This document shows, in pieces, positions 37,008-46,648 of a DNA stretch of 64,000 nucleotides. Source of the stretch: Xylogone sp. PMI_703 (taxonomy: Eukaryota > Ascomycota > Leotiomycetes). Numbering within the stretch: the first letter of the stretch is position 1; each line of letters begins with the position of its first letter. Location: contig JAJTUQ010000007.1 in assembly GCA_021399445.1 (NCBI GenBank), positions 620,001 to 684,000 on the forward strand. Reading direction: 5' to 3'. The notes beneath the pieces are model-generated. The model did no database searches. It worked only from the letters and a program-made list of their open reading frames with translations, and was not told the origin of the DNA. The position numbers and the translations under genes are program-made.

Positions 37008-37708
37008 ATGATTTCGTGGCGTGAGGAATATCTGCAAGCTCTTGATGAGCGCGACAAGCGGGAAAGGGCAAGCTTTGCGCAAGTTAATAATGAACTCATA
37101 GCAGCTTGTAAGTGATATATCTAGAAACTGCTTGAATTTCTTGTATTAATTCTCTCCCCAAGTTACAGAACTTCTAGACAGAACAGCCGCTCTGGAAGCA
37201 GAAAAGGCCGCTAGAATCACGGCCTCCGGTACTACATCGAATGCGAGGGATGATCAGACAACTGCGACCGATGGGAATGCGCAACTCCGCAGCGACTTAG
37301 CCCAAGCCTTGCGCTCTAATGGGCAGCTGCAAGCGCGACTGAAAACTGCAGAGGCTGAGCTGGTAAAGCTTAGAGCGAAGACAAAGGCCGACAGCGAGCT
37401 AGTTAAAGAGCTCTCTGGCTTACGAGCGACCCTCACACAGAAGGTCAGAGACAGGGATGAGGAGCTGAGAGGCAAGGCAAAACTATTGGACGTATGTCGC
37501 CAATCCTTGCTATTCTATTCTTTCTATATATGAATATTTACACATTTATATCTAGGATGTCCAAGATGAGATGATATCGCTCAACCTCCAACTAAATATG
37601 GTGGAACAACGCTGCAAGTCTCTTGAGTCTGAGAACAAAGAACTAATCGCGCGCTGGATGGCCCACAAGAGTCGAGAAGCAGATGAAATGAATAAGACGC
37701 TGAAATAG
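37008..37708 (+). CDS. atg16: Autophagy protein Atg16
   Basis: Three exons (37008-37107, 37163-37491, 37556-37708) give 193 residues, normal for a fungal Atg16. The N terminus [19 protein letters not shown] is the Atg5-binding helix. A coiled coil covers about residues 35-190, rich in L, E, K and A ([20 protein letters not shown]), ending with the conserved [16 protein letters not shown] and [13 protein letters not shown]. There is no WD40 domain, as expected in fungi. Atg16 dimerises and holds Atg12-Atg5 at the phagophore for Atg8 lipidation. The first intron must use the AAG acceptor at 37160-37162; the CAG six bases later would give TAA at the joint. The gene is divergent from YPT7. Confidence 0.92.
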
Positions 37709-37895
37709 AGCTCATAGCTTAAATCTTATCTCCCTACGCAGAATAATAACACAAATATGCTGAGAAGATCAGAGTCGCTGTGGATGGTGCCAGCCTCAAT
37801 AGTATATCCAATCTTTTTGTGGAATTGGCGAGCGGTATTGGCCGGTCAGAGGGTTGGCTGGGTAAAACAAAAAGGAAATCTACAAACCAATTTTT

Positions 37896-39472
37896 CTATG
37901 CTCTGGCATCTAAGTCCTTAAGCCGCCGGTCGTCCTTAGTAGCGACGAAATACTCTCCGCCAACATCAGTCCAGCTAACGCTCTTGTCGTAGTACTCGCC
38001 CCTGACTACATCAAGGACATTTATTGGATCGTCGCGATTGCGAGCGGAGATTTTGTGGTCGTGAGGTACGAAAGACCTAAGAGAGATTATCTTGCAGCCG
38101 TTCTTCAAATCGAGGAAAAGATCAATGAGTCTTCTATTCAGCTGAGGTGTGAACGCTTGATTGTTGACAAGTATCACATCGGCTTTCTTCATAACCTCTT
38201 TTATCGGATCGTTTTCTAGAAAATCACCTCTCTCAAGCCGTACAGCTCCTGTCCGGATACCCCAAAGTCGGCAACGAGCAGCGAATTCCGTTTCCTGGGC
38301 CTCAGCCAGTCTACAAGCGTTTTCCATCATTTCGCAGCCCCAGCTCTCACAGCCGAATTCTAGCGCGGCTTGTAGAACCACATTTCCCACTCCAGAGCCA
38401 AGATCTACAAATATCTGATCCGATTTAAGATGCGTTTCTCCGAGAATCTTTGATACGAAAGGTGGCAGCAGTTCCCCATAGATATTGTCTGTTCCATTCT
38501 CATATTGTTTCAAGAGGTCCACTTGTGGTGATACGGCGCGATCGTACACTTGTCTGAGAATGCAGCAGACCATATCGAAGGGTAAATCATGCATAGTATC
38601 CAGATTCTTCGCTAGAGATCCTTCTCTGATGAGCTGATCTAAGGCGGAATTATAAATCTCCACGGCATCCTTGAAGCCTTGCTGCAGCTCAATATTCTTA
38701 GTATCTCTCGACAGCATATTCTTCGCTCTATCCAGTTTTCGAATGATGCCGGTGTTCGGATCCGTGAATGGCTCTGCCTGTCCGGGAGTCAAGTAGACCT
38801 CGGCAACGATTTTTGCTATATCAAAAATCTCGTGTGGTGGATCTATCTTATCCTTTCCGAATATGAGATCGTATCTGTATTTCAGGTATTAGCCATCACC
38901 CCCTACTCTTGATGTCATGCTACTTGCCGTTCTCTCGGGGAGATGCTTGGATACTGCAGCTCCACTGTAACATATTTCGAGGCGACAGCCTTGGGCCGTT
39001 TGTCTTCCGAAGAAACATCGGCAGCATGTACGAACTTGAATCCACTCTGGTTTTCCGAGAAGCTGATCCGGGAGCGGAGCCTTCTCTTCAGATCAACAGG
39101 CCTATGGACTCGTCTCTGACGCTTGCTTGAGAAATCGTCAAATGATGTAGAGCTACCATCGTCTTCGCTGTCGGACTCGATCCGCTGGTGTACAGGAGAC
39201 TTGTGTCGCAGGAAGCTCTTCTGCTTGGTTGGACGTAGCCTCACAGAATCGCGAGAGGTTGTCGCTGGTGGAGGAGTTGCAGATACGCTGGCTCGAGAAG
39301 GGGCGCGTGATGCTGCTGGGGAGCCTTTAGCCGGCGCAGGCTTTGCGGGAGTAGTTTTCGAGTTCGAAGAAGAGGCGGAGGATGGTTTAGTGGCTACGGG
39401 AATTTTTTCTATCCGGATTTTGGGCGGCGCTGGTTTAATACCAGAGTTGGCTTTGCTGCCCCAGAGAGACAT
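37896..39472 (-). CDS. dot1: Histone H3-K79 methyltransferase Dot1
   Basis: Two exons (38928-39472, 37896-38874) give 507 residues. I chose ATG 39472 (MSLWGSKANSG). Residues 1 to about 170 are disordered and basic, A/P/S/K-rich, as in the DNA- and nucleosome-binding N terminus of fungal Dot1. The catalytic DOT1 domain follows: YDLIFGKDKIDPPHEIFDIA, then YGELLPPFVSKIL, SAM motif DLGSGVGNVVLQAA from about residue 339, GCEMMENACRLAEAQE, and NNQAFTPQLNRRL. The enzyme methylates H3K79 on nucleosomes. The only frame that joins PSISPRER to YDLIFGKD uses a GC donor (GCAAGT) at 38927. The GTAGCA three bases later shifts the frame. The gene is convergent with ATG16. Confidence 0.94.
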
Positions 39473-40420
39473 GGCTAATATACAAGGTCTGATGCTTTGG
39501 CTCTGGCTCTTGCGCACGGGTAACCAAAACGAGAAATACGGTTCATAAGGGTATCATAACGAGGGATGCAAGTCGTGGTCGTAAGATCATAAAGAGTGAA
39601 TGGCGCGCATGAGGGTATATGCGGCGGATTATTGTGCGTTGAAGGGTCGGAAGAGCAGGCAGGGCGAGGCCGTTGGAAGGTTTGCCATCGCGTTATGCCT
39701 TGCCGTTTCCGGCGTCGTGGGGCCTAGCGCCCTGTTGCCTTGCAGGTTCGGGGACGCGTGCTTATCTAATCGGCTTAAATCCATGCCCCGTCCGCTTGTC
39801 AACCAACCAAGAGAGCGGGGCGTTGATGAACCGTATTTTGACGAAGTAGTCACGTGGCACTGAGAGGCACTCATCAACAAGATTCGTAGTACAAGACAAA
39901 AATGGAACAGATGTGGTGCTTTCGTCGAGCATATTCCTCTATAACGGGGTATCACTTGCATGCAATTTCCATATGTCGGCATTCAGTGTAGCGTGCATCT
40001 GTCATCACATTCAGCTCATGGACGAAGAAAACCCGTGTTGTAATATGTCTATTCGCTTAGCTGCGATAATATCACAATAATAACTGCCTCCTACAGCCAA
40101 AATAACGGCACAAAGAGATATTATAAGTACCGTATTAATCAGCCTCAAAACAGTCCAGGCTGAGAAGGATCCCACTCTAGCTGATACAGTACTGCAAAAT
40201 CTCCAGAGTCCCACATCCGCCAATAGCTCTGTAGATCATGGACCGCACCTAGCGGTAGTTTGTTAATTAATCCCGATGCATCGCATTAACCAAAGCAGCC
40301 ACAGGACGAGGACGATAAGACCAGGGAAGTTCGGCTTATTAGGGCTTGGGACCATGGATCTTCGTGCGCAGGCCGAGTTACTTGTAGGCACCGGTACTTG
40401 TGTGCGTGAGTATGGAGCAT

Positions 40421-40524
40421 TGTAGCACTGTAGCAGTGTAGCAGTGTAGCAGTGTAGCAGTGTAGCAGTGTAGCAGTGTAGCAGTGTAGCAGTGTAGCAG
40501 TGTAGCAGTGTAGCAGTGTAGCAT
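40421..40524 (+). repeat. Octanucleotide tandem repeat (TGTAGCAG, 13 copies)
   Basis: Eleven perfect TGTAGCAG units (40429-40516) are flanked by one variant on each side, TGTAGCAC (40421) and TGTAGCAT (40517), making 104 bp. It lies outside genes. Its near-perfect identity points to recent slippage and probable length variation between strains. Confidence 0.95.
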
Positions 40525-41379
40525 TATCTCAACTCCTTTGGCATGCCGGCACTCTGCTTTGGACTCGTTGTACAACAGCAACTTGAGGACCTTGAAGGAG
40601 TGGTGGCGGTGGGATTACTGTGATACTGCATCTGTCTGTACTGTAACCCTACCCATCGTGCAGCACCACATCCCAAACACCAACATCACGAACAAATTAT
40701 TTGCTACACAACCGGGTCTATCCTACAGTTTTCTCCTAGCTCACAGAATGATTCCCACTGCTCCCATCTGTACGCAGTCTCTTTGACCCGGCGTCCAATA
40801 TCTCGGATTGCCGTGTCGTGGGCAATTTAGGTTAGCTACCCGTATTCCTGTGACCTCCCATCGCATGTAATTCGCAGATTGTTCCTCCATCCCACTGTTT
40901 CTCCTGCCAAGCTGTTTTCCATCTACAAAGCAACGCACGCCCAGCACGATTGGCTTGCAGCAGAGCAGGGGCGCTCCATCACTCTCTAGCAGACCTGCAG
41001 CAGCACTATTTGATTTCCACGTCGAACACGAGGCCTGGGCTGCACCATCATGCTAATAAGCTGCAGCCCCTCGTATTATTCTGTGCTTGTTCCCCTCTCG
41101 CCCTCTCTTATTTGTGCCTCTGCCTTCTGTGCCGTCTGCATCCACTTGCAGCTAAGCTACAGCGAGAACAGCACCATGGCAGGATTCAAGGGTCCCAGTC
41201 AAGTGAGTTGGCTTGGACAAAAGAAGGACCCTGGGTCGATCATATCGATAAGGTGAGATGCGTCTTTGTTGTAGGTTAACTACCCTCGTATATTTAGAAC
41301 CGTGCATGATAGGCGCTGGCAGGCTCGTGTTTTTTTGCATCTTTATACATGATGCCCCGATAGCTGCAACTACGGTTCT

Positions 41380-41455
41380 TTCTTTCTACTTTCTTATTTC
41401 CTTTCCTCGTGCTCTCTCGTTGCTCTCTTCCTTTCTTTTTCCCTCCAGTCATTCG
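41380..41455 (+). promoter_or_regulatory. Pyrimidine-rich leader of the peroxidase gene
   Basis: The + strand has long C/T runs (CTTTCTTTCTACTTTCTTAT, then CTCTCTTCCTTTC) ending about 40 nt before the ATG at 41493. Such tracts commonly mark core promoters or leaders of strongly expressed fungal genes. Confidence 0.45.
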
Positions 41456-41492
41456 TTTTGGAGCCTGCCGCGTTATTTCGCTGTCAGCCATC

Positions 41493-44400
41493 ATGAAGGC
41501 GGTCTTACCTGCCCTGTTGTGGGCTACCATCATGGGCGTGGTGAACGCCCAGCTCACCTGGCCCTCTCAATTCGATGAGTTAGAAGATCTTATGTTCCAG
41601 GCATATGGCTACAGGAGTACGGGCCTCATGGCACTGGTAACGCCATGTTCATACTCAATCTTTGGCCCAGGGCGCAATACTGCTGCTGAATGGGTGCGAG
41701 CCGGCTTCCATGATATGTCCACTGGCAACATCTACAATCCGCCAGAGTCCTCAGGTGGATTGGACGCATCCTTGATGTTCGAGCTCAATTCTGGTGAAAA
41801 TATCGGTGCAGGCTTTGCTACAACCTTCGCGACTTATGGCGAATTCTACTCGACCCGGACGTCTGTTGCAGATATGATTGCTTTGGGAGTGTATGCAGGA
41901 GTTCGCACATGTGGAGGACCACCAGTACCCATTCGACCAGGGAGAATCGACGCCACCGCTGCAGGACCGTTGGGCGTACCGCAACCTCAAAACTCCATCG
42001 GCACGTTCGAAAATCAGTTTCTTCGGAGTGGGTTCAACTACAGTGATATGATTGCCATGACGGCATGTGGGCATTCTCTAGGAGGGGTGCATGCTGAGGA
42101 TTTCAGCAACATTGTCACACCGGGCACGGTAGCGAACAACTATCAGTTGTTCGATGGAACGTTCGAATTTGATTCAAATGTAGCTGAGGACTATATCTCC
42201 AATAATTCAACCGACGCCCTGGTTGTCGGTCCAGCTACCTCCAGCGGAAGAGCTTCTGACGCTGCAGTATTTGGAGACCGCAATGACAATAACGCTACGA
42301 TAACCGCTCTTGCCAACCCAGCCACATTCCGTACTTCATGTGCCTCCATTCTCCAGAGAATGATTGAACGTGTCCCTGGCACAGTTACGCTCGCGGATCC
42401 TTTACAGCCGTATGAAGTGAAACCCACGGCTCTACAGCTAACCCTTCTCTCGGGAGGTGTTTCTATCACTTTTTCTGGTGAGATTAGAGTGAGAACTACA
42501 GTCCGATCCGCGGATCAAATTGCAAGCGTGCAGCTTGTCTACGTGGATCGAAACGGTGAGAGCTCATGTGGCAGCTGTACTATTGAAACCGAGGTTGCCG
42601 GGACCGGCTCTGGTTTTGACGATACCTTCACGGTAAGAATCACTACTGTCCCCTTAGATAAAGTAATCTCTTATGTTGTGTCTATTACTAACGGCCCCAA
42701 GTTCTATTCTTTCTCATCTGACCTTTCTTCAAACACGTCTATATCCTCCTTTAATGTTCACATCACCCTCGCCTCTGGGACAACCGAGGTACATGACAAC
42801 AATGGAGGAGGGTTCCCTATCCAGGACTCTATTTTCTTTCAGGCCCCACAAAGTTGCCTAGGCACAACCACAGATGCCAATGGAAATAAGGCTATGACAG
42901 TTGTTGCAGCAGTAAGTATTTAAATGTTACCTTCGTTACAAGAATCGACTCTGGGTGGTAGTATTTCTTACGACATTTGCTGATTTTGCGTAGGTACGTA
43001 ATTCCGTTACTACCGTTCCAAGTGTAGTAGTTGCTATTAAAACACCAAGGGCAAAGGTCCCGGTCCCAGCTCTGAATATAACATCCGTTACCATGTCCAA
43101 AGGAGCTGCTATTGGACCTTATAATATTTATACTGGCTCTTATTCTATTCCTGCAGCGAATAGTCTCAACAGTACATTTAATGTGACAATAGGCACAGGT
43201 CCTACCTCGGTTGTTGATGCCTTCAAGCTTACTGGAAATTTATCATCCGTCTGTGGCACTCTAGGCACGAGTGTTCCAAGCACAACCACCACGTCAAAGA
43301 CCTCATCGAGAACTACTGTGTCAACTACCGTATCTACTACCATCAAAACGACCTCATCGTCGGCTTCTGTGACTCCCACTGGTCCAGCCACCAAACCTAC
43401 TGTTGGTGCCTACACATATCAAGGTTGTTATACTGAAGGGGATGGTGTCCGCGCCCTCTCAGGCGCCTCCTTCTTCGATTACGACAATATGACACTTGAA
43501 AAATGCGCCACTAACTGTGCGGGCTATACTTACTTTGGAGTCGAGTATTCAGGAGAGTGTAAGTTAATCTCCTTCTACCTCCTTCTACACTATGTTCAAA
43601 ACGAGTTTTCCAATGCTAATGTTTCAACAGGTTATTGCGGAAACACACTTGCCACGTCGTCGGTCCCAGCAGCTAACCAGGGAGACTGTAGCTTTACATG
43701 TCCAGGAGACTCCTCTGAATTCTGCGGTGCCGGAAATAGGCTTGACATGTACAAACTCTCTTCTGCTGTCTCCTCAACTAGCAGCAGCACCTCTTCGGCA
43801 ACCAAGACTACAACCACGCAAAAGCCAACTACGATTACGACAACTACTACAAAGTCAACAATATCTACAACCAAGGCAACTACCACGTCAAGTGCTTCCG
43901 CATCTCCGACCCTTGGGATCGTGAAATCTGTTGGTCCATGGAATTATGCTGGTTGTTATACCGAAGGAACAAACACTCGAGCACTTGGAGCAGCATTTTA
44001 TCCAAGTGATACCCAGACGATTGAATCCTGTGTTGCTTCGTGTAAAGGTTATCTCTACGCCGGTGCTGAATATGGAAGGGAGTGTTGGTGTGGCAACTCT
44101 TTCGGTCAAGGTGCAGTCCTCACCTCTGATTCAGATTGCTCGATGACATGTGTCGGTGATCAGTACGAGTATTGTGGTGCGGGAAATAGATTAAGTGTCT
44201 ACGTCATGAATGGTACAGGAAGCAGCTCTTCTTCAAGCAGCACATCTCTCTCTTCAACGTCCTCAAAGCTTACCACATCTAGCTCCAAAAGCACTACTCT
44301 GAGCACTACTAAAGCTACCACCGCTACGACCTCAACAACACAGTCAGCATCTACAACGCAAACAGGGCCTGCCATTAAGCCCACTATTGGATCTTATACA

Positions 44401-44673
44401 TACTATGGCTGCCAAACAGAAGCCAACGGTATTAGAGCACTCTCAAGCACATCCTTTGCTAGTGATTCCATGACACTGGAGATCTGCGAGGAATTTTGCC
44501 AAGGGTATACATACTGGGGTGCCGAATATGGGCGAGAATGTTATTGCGGGAATTCATGGAACACCGGGTCTATTGCAGCACCGGATAGCGATTGTTCTTT
44601 CCCTTGCGCTAATAACACTCTTGAGTACTGTGGTGCTGGGAACCGATTGAGTGCGTACGTGTTGAAAGCGTGA
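41493..44673 (+). CDS. Secreted class II-like haem peroxidase with three WSC domains
   Basis: Three exons (41493-42911, 42994-43558, 43631-44673) give 1008 residues. A signal peptide is clear (MKAVLPALLWATIMGVVNA, cut before Gln). The peroxidase domain carries the distal site WVRAGFHDMSTG (Arg69, His73) and the proximal haem ligand in MTACGHSLGG (His194). Residues to about 590 follow with beta-rich character. Three WSC domains lie at about 613-705, 765-856 and 917-1008, each with the pattern GCYTEG ... ECWCGN ... CGAGNRL. Ser/Thr-rich linkers between them are likely O-mannosylated. WSC modules bind wall glycans, so the enzyme may be tethered to a cell wall (inference). The second intron is 72 nt and in frame without a stop; removing it restores ECYCGN. 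Confidence 0.88.
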
Positions 44674-45136
44674 ATTGGTATCTATGAACAATGATATAAT
44701 GAAATATGGAAATGTAAAGCAATTTTTGGGAGGCTCGGTTGTCTTGGATATAGAATAGCTTATGGGATGGGACTCTTAAAATTGGGATATACGGATTCAA
44801 CCTACAGCAACGATCTCAAGGCTTAGAGAATATGTTAGTAATGAAAGTGATGATTTAGATAGTATCCGATGAAATACATAGATTATCCAGCTGCAATGGA
44901 AACGCATGGCCTCCATTTATCAATTTTTAGGATTAAATTAGTACAGTTTGCTAAAGAAGATACTGGAGAGAGAAATTATAAGCAGAATATCTCTCATAAA
45001 TACATACCATGCCATCAATCGCGCCGGCCCCTTTTTCCACATACACTGTCTGAAGCTCGCTTGGAAAAAATCCACCAAAACCCAGGAACCAACCAAATAG
45101 AAAGAAAGACTACCCAAACCATATCAAAGAAAGAAA
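44674..45136. other. Intergenic region, peroxidase 3' end to JmjC gene
   Basis: These 463 bp are AT-rich with no frame or repeat of note. They should contain the peroxidase 3' UTR and the promoter of the next gene. Confidence 0.5.
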
Positions 45137-46454
45137 ATGGACCCAAACCCAAACTCAATGAAAGATGACCCTATATCTGAATCCTTAATAACTTATAATG
45201 AACTGAATAGCAGCGTGGTTGAGGAACTCAATGAGATCCCCAGTGCCCTCGAGTTCATGCGGTACGTGGCGCGTAATAGACCAGTAGTCATAAGAGATGG
45301 AGCAAGGGACTGGGAGGCCACGCGGAATTGGAATGCTACTTCTCTGAAAAGCATTTTAGGGAATAGGCCTGTGAATGTTGCTGTAACTCCGTTGGGGTAA
45401 GATTGAATTCAATTCTGAAAGCTCCGTAGGCTTTATACTTTCTTTTTAATGATGCATATATATGCATGGTCTAATTCTCATTGTTACTTTTTTCAATATA
45501 CATACTTTTCTTCTAAAGCTAAATAATGGATATCTCAGAAATGCGGACTCTCCAACCCCGGACGAAGAGGGAAATCTAGTCTTCGTGAAGCCCCTGGAAG
45601 AACAGCAGCCCTTTGACGAGTTCCTCACCTTCGTCACAGCGCAGGAGCTCACAGGGGAACCCAGTGAGGAAGTGAGATACGCACAAACACGTGAGCTCAC
45701 CCCCTTCTCTACATATCCACTCATATTAAATCATCATGTGCTGCTAGATCAGCTAAGATTCTATCCTGAGATATCTTAACTAATTCCGTCCAGAAAACGA
45801 TAACCTCCGAGGGGAGTATGAGACCCTCTTCTCACACGTCAAAAAGGACATTCCCTGGGCACGAATAGCTCTCCAACAGGTCCCAGAAGCTATTAATCTC
45901 TGGATCGGCAACTCTCGGAGTGTAACGGCGCTTCACAAGGATAACTATGAGAATATCTACTGCCAGATTGTTGGTAAGAAGCACTTCGTTTTACTACCTC
46001 CTATTGCATATGCCGTTGTTAATGAAAGGGAGCTTCCTTCCGCCTGCTATGTGAGAGGGGAGGATGGAAGGTTGAGTATATGGAGGGAGGAAGGGGTACC
46101 TTTTGTGCCGTTTGCGACCTGGGATCCGGATAGACGAATGGTGAATGCTACGAGGTATTCGGAGCTTGCTCGTCCGATGCGGGTTACGCTTGAGGCTGGG
46201 GATATGTTTTACCTACCGGCGTTGTGGTTTCATAAGGTCTCGCAGTCTTGCTCTGAGGAAGGGCTGTGTGTTGCTGTTAATTACTGGTGAGTTTGGTATC
46301 ATACGTGATTCATTTTGTCAGATGGATACTGATTTTGGAGAGAAGGTATGACATGGACTTCTCCGGTAGCTTTTATCCACTGTGTAACTTGGCTAGAAGT
46401 ACTGCTCTGGCCGCCTTAGGTTCAAGTACACATGACGAAGATAAGAAATATTGA
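45137..46454 (+). CDS. JmjC-domain hydroxylase, JMJD7-like
   Basis: Four exons (45137-45396, 45539-45690, 45794-46286, 46346-46454) give 337 residues. The N-terminal part has RNRPVVIRDGARDWEA, the usual entry to a cupin_8/JmjC fold. The iron ligands are visible: His185 and Asp187 in SVTALHKDNYEN and His284 in LPALWFHKVSQS. The 2-oxoglutarate side carries QIVGKKHFVLLPP. The end CVAVNYWYDMDFSG closely matches the JMJD7 signature. Human JMJD7 is a lysyl hydroxylase of DRG-family GTPases; whether the fungal enzyme shares this target is inference. Such genes are often mislabelled phospholipase A2 because of a readthrough fusion in mammals. The last intron uses an AAG acceptor, and the first has a 142-nt length, long for this window. 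Confidence 0.88.
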
Positions 46455-46648
46455 TGAAGCCCTATCGGATATAAGACATTTATCTTGTGATATGAACTTT
46501 TGTCCCCACAAGCCAAGGACTGGGGTTATATTATATATGCCCAGGCTAAGTTATAATATTTAATTTTAGGCGGCAAAAGACCCAGCGCGTACAGCACGCT
46601 CATATTATTATACAAAAGACACCACGACTATCAGATATTGATAGCCAA

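Larger units (their letters stand above)
39473..41492. other. Divergent intergenic region with octamer repeat
   Basis: Two kilobases lie between the DOT1 start and the secreted peroxidase start. It contains the octamer array at 40421-40524 and a pyrimidine-rich tract at about 41380-41455 just before the peroxidase ATG. No coding frame is convincing; several frames cross the octamer array only because the repeat lacks stops. Confidence 0.6.

Noticed and set aside
37163..37168. Use of the CAG acceptor for the main ATG16 product
   Set aside because: It makes TAA at the joint. Only the AAG acceptor gives the FTELLDRTA segment expected of Atg16.
38921..38926. GT donor (GTAGCA) for the DOT1 intron
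   Set aside because: Joining from this GT puts the methyltransferase domain out of frame; the GC donor three bases upstream keeps it in frame.
40421..40524. CRISPR-like array
   Set aside because: The units are 8 bp with no spacers, and the genome is fungal. It is a simple tandem repeat.
40378..40581. Repetitive protein with LLHCYTAT units across the octamer array
   Set aside because: It is only the translation of the tandem repeat; there is no coding context.
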